In this document: in pieces, positions 35,780 to 45,419 of the stretch
Layout: each line of letters opens with the position of its first letter
Position numbering within the stretch: position 1 is the first letter of the stretch
Source of the DNA: Ignavibacteriales bacterium
GTDB lineage: Bacteria; Bacteroidota; Ignavibacteria; Ignavibacteriales; Melioribacteraceae
Assembly: GCA_026390795.1 (NCBI GenBank)
Contig: JAPLFG010000003.1
Span: 1,054,001 to 1,118,000, forward strand
Length of the DNA: 64,000 bases
Reading direction: 5' to 3'
Program-made: the position numbers and the translations under genes
Notes under the pieces: generated by a model
Databases searched by the model: none
Seen by the model: only the letters and a program-made list of their open reading frames with translations
Told to the model about the DNA's origin: nothing

Positions 35780-38017
35780 TTATACTCCTTTATTTTTCTC
35801 GGAAATTATTTTAGCTAATCTTTTTACTTCTTCTAGTTCCGGGTGGCCAAGCTTAGCTGAAATTTTTATTACACCTTCCAAATCCCAGTCTGGTGAACGG
35901 ACGCCTTCTTGTAATAGATTTAAGACGTTCTGTTTTGCTTCAGAGTATTCTTTCCAATATACAGCATAGCAATAAAAGTGAAGTTCCAAACTCACCGTTT
36001 TTTCTTTTTCATCTTTATTAATATTAAGAGCAATGTCTATGAAATTTCGTGCTTCATTTAGCCTTTCCATTTCAATTAAGAATTTAGCATAGTTGCCATT
36101 ATTGTTTGCATTACTAGGGTCAAGGTCTAATGCTTTCTTATAATACTTCTCAGCTTCTTCATAATTCTTTCGAATATCATTCAAAAAATTAGCATAGTTG
36201 CCATTGTTGTTTGCATTACTAGGATCAAGTTCTAATGCTTTCTTATAATATTTCTCTGCTTCTTTATAATTCTTTCGAAAGTTCTTCAAGAAAATAGCAT
36301 AGTTGCCATTATTGGTTACATTACTAGGATCAAGGTCTAATGCTTTCTTATAATACTTCTCAGCTTCTTCATAATTCTTTCGAATATCATTCAAGAAATA
36401 AGCATAGCTGCCATTATTGTTTGCATTACTAGGCTCAAGTTCTAAAGCTTTCTTATAATACTTCTCAGCTTCTTCATAATTCTTTCGAATGTTCTTCAAG
36501 AAAATAGCATAGTTGCCATTGTTAGTTGCATTACTGGGATCAAGCCCTAATGCTTTCTTAAAATACTTCTCAGCTTCTTCATAATTCTTTCGAAAATCAT
36601 TCAAAAAAATAGCATAGTTGCCATTGAAGGTTGCATTACTGGGATCAAGGTCTAATGCTTTCTTATAATACTTCTCAGCTTCTTCATAATTCTTTCGAAT
36701 ATCATTCAAGAAATTAGCATAGTTGCCATTGTTGTTTGCATTACTAGGATCAAGTTCTAATGCTTTCTTATAATATTTCTCCGCTTCTTCATAATTTTTT
36801 CGAATGTTCTTCAAGAAAATAGCATAGCTGCCATTATTGTTTGCATTACTAGGCTCAAGTTCTAAAGCTTTCTTATAATACTTCTCAGCTTCTTCATAAT
36901 TCTTTCGAATGTCATCCAAGAAAATAGCATAGTTGCCTGTCAGTTCAGGACTATTTGGTAAAATTGAAAGATATTCTTTATATAATTCATTTTGCTTTGC
37001 GATATCTGTTTCATTATTAATCAATTGCTGGTAGTACCACCAATTCTTCACTTCTGTGCGTTCAACAATATTTTTAAGAGCTTGTTTTGTTTCCCCTGCT
37101 AAGTTTATTCCCTTATTAATTGCATCAAACTGTTCTCTATATTTTTTTGCTCTCACTTCAGAAAATTCAATTATCTTCGTGTCCATAGGCGCATAGTTTA
37201 GTTTATCTCCAAGCTGTATCATAAGTTCATCAAATCCATCAATAGGCACGGCATAGCCGTTAAATTTTTCAACTATTTTAGAAATCTTTTCTGATAAGGA
37301 ATGATCTTTATGGTAAAACCAAAATAATCCTCCTTCAATTGCACTCAATTCACTTAAGTAATTCATAAGACTACCATCATTACCACCGTAGCCAATAACA
37401 ATTGGTGTATAATATTTGAAGATATCTGTAAGATTCTTTTTAAAGCCATCGGCGAGTGAACAAGTATCTTCATTATTACTCTTAGGAGAAAGAAAAAGAT
37501 CGCGGTGAATTTTTATTACCACAGGTCTTGAACCGAATGGTCTAATAAAATTCGCTAATGCTTCGTGCCCAACAACTAAAGGTTTTTTCTGTGTATAAAT
37601 AAATAATGCATCCTCGCAAAGGGAATCAAAATTGGTTGTAATAACTATTTTATGTTCGGTTGAAGATAGAATGTTCGCGAGGACAGAATATCCGCAGCTT
37701 GGATCAATATTCTCCATCTCCTTTTCAAGGAATGAAAATCCATCACGAGGGTCTACTTCAAATCTTTTATCGTAAATTTTTGAATATCCTTGGGCAAGAT
37801 CATCTGGAGGAATATTTTCTTTTTGCAGCCAATCTTGAATTGCACTTTCACTTTCCATCTGAATTAATTCATCTATCCATAATTTAGCCAGCTCACTTCC
37901 GGTTCTTATTCCGGATTGTTTAGATGCGCCCGCTCCTAAGATGAAACAGAATTTCTTGTCCTTTCTTTGATCATTTACAAAGTGGAACAAAAATTTCTTT
38001 AATAACATTTCTTTCAT
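35780..38017 (-). CDS. SIR2-like domain protein with tandem TPR array (candidate defence protein)
   Basis: The 745-residue cytoplasmic protein has an N-terminal SIR2-like NAD-binding domain (about 20-275): FILGAGAS (28-32 loop), TTNFDSL with N129 and D131, and the catalytic-type H171 in VIKIHRDL. An insert of helices follows, then eight near-identical 35-residue TPR units (361-640) and one degenerate unit (from 641). SIR2 domains of this type in ThsA, DSR1/2 and SIR2-HerA deplete NAD on phage infection; whether this protein does so is inference. Conserved N and H argue for an active NADase. It is a single gene between alaS and a T9SS cargo gene, with no transposase nearby. Confidence 0.8.
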   Translation of the reverse strand: MKEMLLKKFLFHFVNDQRKDKKFCFILGAGASKQSGIRTGSELAKLWIDELIQMESESAIQDWLQKENIPPDDLAQGYSKIYDKRFEVDPRDGFSFLEKEMENIDPSCGYSVLANILSSTEHKIVITTNFDSLCEDALFIYTQKKPLVVGHEALANFIRPFGSRPVVIKIHRDLFLSPKSNNEDTCSLADGFKKNLTDIFKYYTPIVIGYGGNDGSLMNYLSELSAIEGGLFWFYHKDHSLSEKISKIVEKFNGYAVPIDGFDELMIQLGDKLNYAPMDTKIIEFSEVRAKKYREQFDAINKGINLAGETKQALKNIVERTEVKNWWYYQQLINNETDIAKQNELYKEYLSILPNSPELTGNYAIFLDDIRKNYEEAEKYYKKALELEPSNANNNGSYAIFLKNIRKNYEEAEKYYKKALELDPSNANNNGNYANFLNDIRKNYEEAEKYYKKALDLDPSNATFNGNYAIFLNDFRKNYEEAEKYFKKALGLDPSNATNNGNYAIFLKNIRKNYEEAEKYYKKALELEPSNANNNGSYAYFLNDIRKNYEEAEKYYKKALDLDPSNVTNNGNYAIFLKNFRKNYKEAEKYYKKALELDPSNANNNGNYANFLNDIRKNYEEAEKYYKKALDLDPSNANNNGNYAKFLIEMERLNEARNFIDIALNINKDEKEKTVSLELHFYCYAVYWKEYSEAKQNVLNLLQEGVRSPDWDLEGVIKISAKLGHPELEEVKRLAKIISEKNKGV
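36090..36940. repeat. 105-bp tandem repeats encoding TPR units
   Basis: Units repeat with an exact 105-base period; for example ATAATTCTTTCGAA recurs at 36161, 36266 and onward. About eight copies are nearly identical at DNA level. They encode the TPR units of the SIR2 protein and no spacer structure of CRISPR type is present. Confidence 0.9.
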
Positions 38018-38235
38018 TTCAACCCTGAAGGAATTTTAATCTGACTTAAATTATGAATTTAACTTTTGTAAATAAATAAGAATGTTTCTGCCGCTTAAGC
38101 AATTTACCAACAGAACTATACAAAAAGAAGAAGATTGGGCCTTATTTGTCAACTTATAGAAATGATAAAATGTTTGATATCTCATTAGCCAGTGTAGAAA
38201 AAATATTTATTTAGTATCATAAACTCATTTAAAAG

Positions 38236-38272
38236 CTAAAACCCGATCTTATTTCAAGACCGGGTTTTTTAT
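38236..38272. terminator. Intrinsic terminator downstream of the propeller/T9SS gene
   Basis: AAACCCGATCTT and AAGACCGGGTTT pair with one G-T-type mismatch around ATTTC; T-tracts flank the stem on both strands. It lies 26 bases beyond the stop codon of the minus-strand gene ending at 38298. Confidence 0.75.
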
Positions 38273-38297
38273 TTATCCGCAATTTTTATAACACCGA

Positions 38298-39650
38298 CTA
38301 CTTTATAATCATCATCTTCTTAACATCAACAAAATTTTCCATCTGTAATTTATAAAAATAAACACCGCTTGATAATGTCGTACGTGCAGTCGAAAATGTA
38401 ATTTGATGATTTCCTGCAGGCTGAGTTTCATCTACAAGGACAGCTACTTCTCTTCCTAATAAATCGGAAACGCTCAAATGAACTTTGCCGCTAATAGGAA
38501 GTTGATAACTAATTACTGTCTCCGGATTAAAAGGATTGGGATAATTTTGATTTAGCTTAAATGAGGTTGGAATGCTCTCTGTTTCTTTAACATCAGTTGG
38601 ATTGAAATCAACTTTGGTTAAAATATTTGCACCTGCGATCCAAAGATTATTATTCTTATCTACAACCAGATCATTTACGCAATTACCGGGAAAAGTGTTG
38701 TTGTCATATGCATAGTTTGTCCACGATGAACCGGAAAATTTATAAAGTCCGTTTCCATTATATTGACCGCAGAATCCGGTTCCTACCCAAACGTCGTTAC
38801 CTCTGTGAGCAATTGCACTTACGACCTTACTGCTAGCATCTTGTGAATTAGCAATATAATTTGACCAAAGATTTGTTGAAGGGGTATACTTTGTCAAACC
38901 AGCGCCAACCCAAGAATCATTTACTTTATCCATGGTACCAAACCAAATATTTCCGGAAGCATCGGGAGCGATTACTCTTACCCAATTTCCTCCCAAGCCG
39001 CCGCTTGTATTTTCTTTAGTGTATGCTGTCCATGAAGAATTTGTTGGATTAAATTTGTACACACCTATATTAGTACCGCACCAAATATTTCCTGCAATAT
39101 CTTTTGCAATTACTTCAACGTTGCTGTAATTATATCCGTTAAAAAAATTATTGAACGGCGTCCATATATTCGCTCCATCCCATTTGACTAATCCCGCATT
39201 GCTGTTATTGCCGCAATAAATTCCAACATAAATATTACTAGTGTTATCAAGTGTTAAACAATATGTCCAATTCGTCGGCATTAAATTACCGGTTGTACTC
39301 ATATTTTTCTGAACCCACAATGAAACTCCATTGTAATACAAGAATCCGCTTCCATAAGTACAGACCCATAAAGAATTTGTATTTGTTACTGTAATATCCA
39401 TAACTCTATCGTTCACCATTCCAGAAGTTGTATAGTCATAGACAGTCCACGTACTTCCCTGGTTGAATTTAACCACCGATTGATTTGTGCCAATCCAAAT
39501 ATTACCGGATGCATCGGTAGCTAAGCAGTATGTTGCGGTTAAAGCTGAGTTTGAACTATTGTAATCGTAAGTGGTCCACTTTGGAGTTTGTGCGGAAATA
39601 TTTAAAGCGAATATGGAAAGAATAAAGAAAACAGTAATTAGTTTTTTCAT
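38298..39650 (-). CDS. Secreted beta-propeller protein with T9SS sorting domain
   Basis: The ATG at 39650 follows AAGGAGTGATC, a clear ribosome binding site. After the signal peptide (MKKLITVFFILSIFALNISAQ) come about seven repeats of the two-component-regulator propeller type, with recurring GNIWIGT/NSLWVCT/NNLWIAG strands and WT(A/V/P)YxxxN motifs. The C-terminal 85 residues form a type A T9SS sorting domain beginning FKLNQNYPNPFNPETVISY and ending GVYFYKLQ...KKMMIIK. It would be exported across the outer membrane and attached to the surface or released. Function unknown; this sorting domain is one of the best taxonomic hints in the window. Confidence 0.88.
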   Translation of the reverse strand: MKKLITVFFILSIFALNISAQTPKWTTYDYNSSNSALTATYCLATDASGNIWIGTNQSVVKFNQGSTWTVYDYTTSGMVNDRVMDITVTNTNSLWVCTYGSGFLYYNGVSLWVQKNMSTTGNLMPTNWTYCLTLDNTSNIYVGIYCGNNSNAGLVKWDGANIWTPFNNFFNGYNYSNVEVIAKDIAGNIWCGTNIGVYKFNPTNSSWTAYTKENTSGGLGGNWVRVIAPDASGNIWFGTMDKVNDSWVGAGLTKYTPSTNLWSNYIANSQDASSKVVSAIAHRGNDVWVGTGFCGQYNGNGLYKFSGSSWTNYAYDNNTFPGNCVNDLVVDKNNNLWIAGANILTKVDFNPTDVKETESIPTSFKLNQNYPNPFNPETVISYQLPISGKVHLSVSDLLGREVAVLVDETQPAGNHQITFSTARTTLSSGVYFYKLQMENFVDVKKMMIIK

Positions 39651-39883
39651 GATCACTCCTTTCTCTTTTTAGAGAAGCAATTAATTTATAGTCGAGGGCA
39701 ATGAAGAGGTTGAATGCTGCCCGGAGAATTTTAATTAATTTATATTATTGCTTAGTCAGGTAAGCAGTAATTACAAGTGAGCCATGAATTTCTGATTTTA
39801 AATTAGAAAGAAATGATTCGATTGCAAAGTGAAATATTGTTTTGAAATGTTTGGAGTGAAAAGAATCACAGATTCTATCGGAT

Positions 39884-40435
39884 TTAATATCTGAAACAGT
39901 CAACCGTATGATCGTTTACCATTCCCACAGCCTGCATAAAAGCATAACAGATTGTTGAGCCGACGAATTTGAATCCTCTCTTTTTGAGATCTTTACTCAT
40001 AGCATCAGATTCTTTCGTCTTGGGTGGGATTTCTTTAAGAGACTTCCAATTATTTTTTATCGGTTTGCCATTTACAAATTGCCAGATATATTTGTCAAAT
40101 GAGCCGAATTCTTTTTGCAGTTCAAGAAAAAGCTTCGCGTTCAGAATTGTTGATGCAATTTTCAACTTGTTGCGGACAATTCCCTCATTTTGTAAAAGCT
40201 GTTCAACTTTTTTTGAATCATATTTTGCAATTTTCTTTACATCGAATTTTGAAAATGCTTTCCTGTAGTTTTCTCTTTTACGAAGAATAGTAATCCAGCT
40301 TAATCCTGCCTGTGCACCTTCAAGTATTAACATCTCAAAAAGTTTTTGATCATCATGAACCGGCACGCCCCACTCTTCATCGTGATATTTTTTATAGAGA
40401 GGATCATTTCCCGCCCATTGGCATCGTTGTTTCAT
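39884..40435 (-). CDS. tag: DNA-3-methyladenine glycosylase I
   Basis: The 183-residue enzyme excises 3-methyladenine from alkylated DNA. It starts with RCQWAGNDPLYKKYHDEEWGVP, where C5 and H18 supply two zinc ligands; the other two lie in the C-terminal VNDHTVDCFRY. The helix-hairpin-helix core is intact (EMLILEGAQAGLSWITILRKRENYR). Length is normal for Tag. It complements Ada (47022) in alkylation repair but is not in an operon with it. Confidence 0.95.
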   Translation of the reverse strand: MKQRCQWAGNDPLYKKYHDEEWGVPVHDDQKLFEMLILEGAQAGLSWITILRKRENYRKAFSKFDVKKIAKYDSKKVEQLLQNEGIVRNKLKIASTILNAKLFLELQKEFGSFDKYIWQFVNGKPIKNNWKSLKEIPPKTKESDAMSKDLKKRGFKFVGSTICYAFMQAVGMVNDHTVDCFRY

Positions 40436-40461
40436 TCTATTTCCTTTTTTAATGAATTAGT

Positions 40462-40536
40462 GACTGTTATTTGTTATCAGTTATCGGCTATAAATGACTA
40501 ATTTTTCTGATAACCGACAACCGATTACCGATAACT
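40462..40536. repeat. Inverted-repeat element of the GTTATCAGTTATCGG family
   Basis: The left arm starts GTTATTTGTTATCAGTTATC at 40468; the right arm GATAACCGACAACCGATTAC with CGATAAC ends near 40535. The arms are related to each other in inverted orientation. The left arm is very similar to the repeat at 49994-50022 (reverse complement) and less so to 48086-48114. Confidence 0.55.
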
Positions 40537-41899
40537 ATTTTACCCAAACCGTTTTAATATTTACAAATTCTTTAATTCCATAATGCGATAGTTCCCTTCC
40601 GTAGCCGGAATTTTTTATACCGCCGAAAGGAAGACGCGGATCAGACTTAACCATTCCATTTATGAATACCGAACCGCTTTCAATTTTACCGGCAATTACT
40701 TTGGCTTTTTCCAAGTTCTCAGTCCAAAGCGAAGCACCTAATCCAAAAGACGAATCGTTTGCAATGCGGATCGCATCTTCTTCATTTACGGCTTTTATTA
40801 GTGAAGCAACAGGACCAAATATTTCATCATCATAAGCAGGAGAACCGGGTAAAACATTTGAAAGAATTGTCGGTTCGTAGAAGTATCCTTCTCTTTGGAT
40901 TCTTTTTCCGCCGCACAATACAATTGCTCCTTTAGCTGCCGATTCTTTTACCTGCTCATCGAGTTCATTCAACAAATCTTCACGTGCAATTGGACCAAGT
41001 TCGGTTTCTTTATTCATCGGATCGCCGACCTTTACTTTTTTCATCAACTCAACGAATTTTTTTTCAAATTCTTTATAAATTTTTTCAACAACAATAAATC
41101 TTTTGGCGGCAATACAGCTTTGTCCGTTATTTACAATTCTAGCCGATACGGCAGTTTTTACTGCTTCATCAATATTTGCATCTTCAAGAACAATGAAGGG
41201 ATCGCTGCCGCCTAATTCCATGACCGTTTTTTTTAATTTTGCACCGCATGCTTTTGCTACTTCCATTCCTGCAGGCTCGCTTCCGGTTAAAGTGGCAGCT
41301 TTAACTTTCGGATGAGCAATAATATTCTTAACTAAGGATGAGCCGATAAGAATTGTTTTAAAAGTATTTTGAGGAAATCCGGCTTTTGTAAAGATCTCTT
41401 CAATTGCAAGCGCGCTCATCGGGACATTAGAAGCATGTTTTAAAATTCCAACATTCCCTGCCATTAATGCAGGAGCTGCAAACCGGAACACCTGCCAGAA
41501 CGGAAAATTCCACGGCATAACAGCAAGCACCACTCCAATTGGATCAAAGCAAATAAAGCTTTCTGAGGCATCTGTCTGAACAATCTCTCTGTCTAGAATT
41601 CTTTCCGCATTATCTGCATAATAATCACAAGCCCATGCACACTTTTCAACTTCCGCAATTGCTTGAGTTATTGGCTTTCCCATTTCGAGAGTAAGAATTT
41701 TTCCGTAATGCTCTTTCCGATCTCTTAGAATCTGCGCGGCTTTCTTCATTAATTTTGATCGTGTCGAAAAGCCTGTTTCCCGCCATTTAAGAAATGCTTC
41801 GTGTGCTTTTTCAATCGACTCATAAACTTCCAGGATAGATTGTTCCCGGAATGTTCTTTCAATTTTTCCGGTAGCCGGATTAATTGCTTGAATAGCCAT
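40535..41899 (-). CDS. NAD(P)-dependent aldehyde dehydrogenase (succinate-semialdehyde type)
   Basis: The 454-residue enzyme belongs to the ALDH superfamily. It has PWNFPFWQVFRFAAPALMAGN (cofactor), TGSEPAG, the catalytic Glu in ELGGSDPFIVLEDA, and the catalytic Cys in NNGQSCIAAKRFIV. EIFGPVASL and the C-terminal LPFGGIKNSGYGREL are also intact. The SNVPMSALAIEEIF and GGSDPFIVL patterns match the short GabD/Sad-like group that oxidises succinate semialdehyde. The substrate is assigned by family only. Confidence 0.88.
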   Translation of the reverse strand: MAIQAINPATGKIERTFREQSILEVYESIEKAHEAFLKWRETGFSTRSKLMKKAAQILRDRKEHYGKILTLEMGKPITQAIAEVEKCAWACDYYADNAERILDREIVQTDASESFICFDPIGVVLAVMPWNFPFWQVFRFAAPALMAGNVGILKHASNVPMSALAIEEIFTKAGFPQNTFKTILIGSSLVKNIIAHPKVKAATLTGSEPAGMEVAKACGAKLKKTVMELGGSDPFIVLEDANIDEAVKTAVSARIVNNGQSCIAAKRFIVVEKIYKEFEKKFVELMKKVKVGDPMNKETELGPIAREDLLNELDEQVKESAAKGAIVLCGGKRIQREGYFYEPTILSNVLPGSPAYDDEIFGPVASLIKAVNEEDAIRIANDSSFGLGASLWTENLEKAKVIAGKIESGSVFINGMVKSDPRLPFGGIKNSGYGRELSHYGIKEFVNIKTVWVK

Positions 41900-42023
41900 T
41901 AATGCTCCATGTCATAATTAAATTTTTGTTAAATGTGATTTACATTTCGACAAAGCAAAAAAATTTTATTATGTTTCTATTGAAATTACTAAGAAATCAT
42001 TTCACAATAAAATATTGTTCTTT

Positions 42024-43364
42024 ATGGCAAAAATTTACCCGAAGACTTTTGTCCTCGACACAAACGTCATCCTTCATGATCCAACTTGTATTAATCACTT
42101 TCAAGAAAACAATATTATTATTCCTCTTTCCGTAATTGAAGAACTTGATCACTTCAAGCGCGGGAATCAAGTTATAAATCTTAATGCCCGGGAGTTTGCC
42201 AGGACGCTTGATTCAATTGCCGGCAATGAAGTTTTCAATGGCGGTGTTCCGCTGGGAAAAGGAAAAGGAAAAGTAAGAATTGTAATAACGAAAGGACTCT
42301 CGGCTGAAATTCATGACGTATTCCGGGAAGACAATGTTGATCACCGGGTTTTAAGTGCCGCAGTAGAAGTATCAAAGGAAAATAAGGGAAAAAGTAAAAC
42401 AATACTTGTAAGCAAAGATGTCAATCTCAGAATGAAGGCTAAAGCGCTCGGAATTCCGGCAGAAGACTACTCAACCGATCGCGTTACAAATGTTGAAGAA
42501 CTTTACAGCGGTAAAACTATCATCGAAGATTTTGATGACGATGTATTGCAAAAACTTTATCAGCCGCCATTCGAAGTCGTCTCAAAACAGATTATAAAGA
42601 AAAATAAAATTGAAGCTGTTCCCAATAAATATTTTATAATGCGTAATTCATCTCGGTCGGTGCTTGCATCACTTAATAACGAAATGGATAAGTTTAAACG
42701 CGTTGATAAACAATTTGTTTACGGAATTAAACCTCGCAACGCAGAACAAACATTTGCCGTAGACGCTCTTTGCAATTCCGATATACCGCTTGTTTCTATG
42801 ACCGGCAAAGCGGGCACCGGAAAAACATTGCTGGCACTTGCATGTGCGCTTCAAGTAAGAAAAAATTACCGTCAGATTTACATTGCGCGCCCGGTTGTTC
42901 CATTGAGTAATAAAGATTTGGGATTTCTTCCGGGTGATGTGGAGAGTAAGCTCGCTCCTTACATGCAGCCTCTTTGGGATAATTTAAAAATCATTCAAGA
43001 TCAATTTCCGGAAACCGATAAAAATCATCAGACCATTAACGCATTACTCAAAGATGAAAAACTTGTTATTGAACCGTTGAGCTATATACGCGGAAGAAGT
43101 TTGCAGAGAATTTATTTCATTGTTGATGAAGCACAAAACCTTACACCGCATGAAATAAAAACAATAATTACTCGTGCCGGCGAAGGTGCAAAGATTGTAT
43201 TAACCGGGGATATCTATCAGATTGATCATCCGTATCTTGATTCACAATCAAACGGTCTTTCATATTTGATTGATCATTTTATGGGTCAAAAACTTTACGC
43301 TCATATTAATCTTGAAAAAGGAGAACGTTCTGAATTGGCGGAATTAGCCAGCAATCTTTTATAA
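42024..43364 (+). CDS. PhoH family protein (PIN domain plus PhoH ATPase)
   Basis: The start ATG at 42024 (MAKIYPKTFVLDTNVILHD) is preferred over an in-frame TTG nine bases upstream. The N-terminal PIN domain (1-150) has the catalytic Asp in VLDTNVILHD and acidic residues downstream, so it may be an active RNase. The PhoH ATPase domain has Walker A GKAGTGKT and Walker B YFIVDEAQN. These PhoH2 proteins are reported as RNA helicase/RNase fusions. 446 residues is normal. It lies upstream of gatE. Confidence 0.9.
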   Translation: MAKIYPKTFVLDTNVILHDPTCINHFQENNIIIPLSVIEELDHFKRGNQVINLNAREFARTLDSIAGNEVFNGGVPLGKGKGKVRIVITKGLSAEIHDVFREDNVDHRVLSAAVEVSKENKGKSKTILVSKDVNLRMKAKALGIPAEDYSTDRVTNVEELYSGKTIIEDFDDDVLQKLYQPPFEVVSKQIIKKNKIEAVPNKYFIMRNSSRSVLASLNNEMDKFKRVDKQFVYGIKPRNAEQTFAVDALCNSDIPLVSMTGKAGTGKTLLALACALQVRKNYRQIYIARPVVPLSNKDLGFLPGDVESKLAPYMQPLWDNLKIIQDQFPETDKNHQTINALLKDEKLVIEPLSYIRGRSLQRIYFIVDEAQNLTPHEIKTIITRAGEGAKIVLTGDIYQIDHPYLDSQSNGLSYLIDHFMGQKLYAHINLEKGERSELAELASNLL

Positions 43365-43513
43365 ATTCAACTTGATTTCTCAATTGTATGGTTTGCTTCT
43401 TTAGAATGATGTCGCTAAGTTTTCGGCGGTAATCAATCTAACTTAGTGTATGCAAAATAATTTTTACTTCTTTTTTCTCACCATTACGACTTTATGTCAC
43501 CGCGAAAATTATA

Positions 43514-45415
43514 ATGAAAGATTTTTTATTTAAATCATTTGAAGAGATGACCGATAAGGATTATGAAACTGTTGGTTTCAAATCTGGACTTGAAATTCAT
43601 CAACAATTACTAACGACAAAAAAACTTTTCTGCAGATGTCCCGCCGGAAAATACAGCGAGAGATATGATGCGGAAATTTTACGTCATATGCGCCCAACTC
43701 TTTCTGAACTCGGCGAATATGACGGCACCGCATTGATGGAATTCAAGACAAAAAAAGATATTCTTTACCGTATCAACCGGGAAAGTGTTTGTACTTATGA
43801 AATGGACGATACCCCTCCCTTTTTAATTAATGATGACGCTTTGGATATTGCCTTACGGTGCGGAATATTGTTTGATTGTTCAATCGTCGATGAATTGCAT
43901 ATCGCAAGAAAACAATATTTAGACGGAAGTATTCCAACCGGATTTCAGCGTACCGCAATCTTTGCTCTCGATGGAAAAATTCCATACAAGAATAGACAAA
44001 TAGATATTGTGCAAATGTCAATCGAAGAAGATTCGTGCCGTGAGGTTTCAGATGCCGGACATTTACGGGTTTACAGAACCGACCGGCTTGGTATGCCGCT
44101 CATTGAAACTGTAACCGGACCGAATATGCGCACTCCAGTTGAAGTTGCTGAAGTTGCGGAGATCTGCGCAGATCTTGTTCGAAGTACCGGAAATGTTAGA
44201 CGCGGTATCGGCGCCGCCCGCGAAGATGTGAACGTGAGTGTTGAAGGCGGAACACGAATTGAAATTAAAGGCGTACCGAAGATTGGAAGAATTCCGCATC
44301 TTACTTACAACGAAGCAATGCGCCAATGGAATCTCTTACGTTTGCGTGAAGAACTCCACAAAAGAGGAATTACTAAAGAAACATTCGATTCAAAAGTCGG
44401 CGACATAACACGAATCGTTAAAAAAGCTCACTACCAACCGATCAGAACTGCAACCGAACAAGGAATGGTTGTCAAGTGTGTTGTGCTGGGGAAATTTGCC
44501 GGACTGCTTCGCTGGCAGACACAAACGGATACTTATTTCTCAAAAGAAATTTCTGACCGAGTGAGAGTTATTGCTTGCTTAACAAATATTCCAAACATTA
44601 TTCACTCCGATAGCAAGGGCGATACATTAACTTCTGCAGATTGGCAGAACATTAAGCGAGCCGTTGGTGCCGTTGATGATGACACTATGATTCTTGTTTG
44701 GGGAAGTGAAATTGACACGGAGATGGCATCAAAAGAAATTATCATTCGCGCGAGAGAAGCTACCATTGGTGTTCCCTCGGAAACACGGCAAGCACTGCGT
44801 GATGGAACTAACGGCTTCGAAAGAATTTTACCCGGCGCAGACAGAATGTATCCCGATACCGATTTGCCGCCCACAAGAATTACTGAAGAGCGATTGAAAA
44901 AACTTCGAGTAAATCTTCCTGAACAATTTTGGAAAAGAGAAAAATGGTACCGGGAACTTAAGATTCCGGAAGACACAATTCGTCCTCTTTCAATTTCAAA
45001 ATTTGCAAAACTGTTCAAGTCGTTGGTGAATGATTGGAATATTGATCCGACATTAGCCGCGGTTGTATTAATACAGTTTCCGAAACGGTTGAAAAAGAAA
45101 GGCGTCAATGTTAAAATTCTTGATGAAGAAATTATGAGGGAAATTTTCAAATCGTATAAAGATAAATTGCTCTCACGTGATGGAATTCTAATTGCAATGA
45201 AGAAATCAATTGAGAAAGGGAATTTTTATCAGGAGTTATTACCAAGACAAATATCAGCAGTGGAACTCGAAGAAGTTATTTCCGAAACAAATGATGAACT
45301 GACCAAAGAAAAATTGTTTAATAATGAAAAACGAAAAGAAGTCTTACTCGGTTCGGTGATGAGCAAAGTTCGGATGATTGTTGAAGGAAAAATCGTAGCT
45401 GAAAAATTAAAATAA
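43514..45415 (+). CDS. gatE: Glu-tRNA(Gln) amidotransferase subunit E (archaeal type)
   Basis: GatE with GatD converts Glu-tRNA(Gln) to Gln-tRNA(Gln), the indirect route to glutamine charging. The 633-residue length, GFKSGLEIHQQLLTTKKLFCRC, DVNVSVEGGTRIEIKGVPKIGRIPHL and the central GAD insert (KFAGLLRWQTQTDTYFSKEISDRVRVIA) distinguish it from bacterial GatB (about 475 residues, no insert). The C-terminal GatB/Yqey helical domain is present. gatD follows about 90 bases downstream on the same strand. GatDE is generally described as an archaeal enzyme, so its presence here is unusual. Confidence 0.92.
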   Translation: MKDFLFKSFEEMTDKDYETVGFKSGLEIHQQLLTTKKLFCRCPAGKYSERYDAEILRHMRPTLSELGEYDGTALMEFKTKKDILYRINRESVCTYEMDDTPPFLINDDALDIALRCGILFDCSIVDELHIARKQYLDGSIPTGFQRTAIFALDGKIPYKNRQIDIVQMSIEEDSCREVSDAGHLRVYRTDRLGMPLIETVTGPNMRTPVEVAEVAEICADLVRSTGNVRRGIGAAREDVNVSVEGGTRIEIKGVPKIGRIPHLTYNEAMRQWNLLRLREELHKRGITKETFDSKVGDITRIVKKAHYQPIRTATEQGMVVKCVVLGKFAGLLRWQTQTDTYFSKEISDRVRVIACLTNIPNIIHSDSKGDTLTSADWQNIKRAVGAVDDDTMILVWGSEIDTEMASKEIIIRAREATIGVPSETRQALRDGTNGFERILPGADRMYPDTDLPPTRITEERLKKLRVNLPEQFWKREKWYRELKIPEDTIRPLSISKFAKLFKSLVNDWNIDPTLAAVVLIQFPKRLKKKGVNVKILDEEIMREIFKSYKDKLLSRDGILIAMKKSIEKGNFYQELLPRQISAVELEEVISETNDELTKEKLFNNEKRKEVLLGSVMSKVRMIVEGKIVAEKLK

Positions 45416-45419
45416 AAGA

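Noticed and set aside
36090-36940. Possible CRISPR array
   Set aside because: The 105-bp units are contiguous, all in frame, and encode TPR repeats; there are no short repeats separated by unique spacers and no cas genes.
38018-38297. Second gene of a SIR2-based defence operon
   Set aside because: The region upstream of the SIR2 gene holds only spacer and a terminator of the next gene; no coding frame of useful length exists on either strand.
43514-45415. Standard bacterial gatB
   Set aside because: The protein is about 630 residues with a GAD insert and is followed by gatD, which fits GatE, not GatB.
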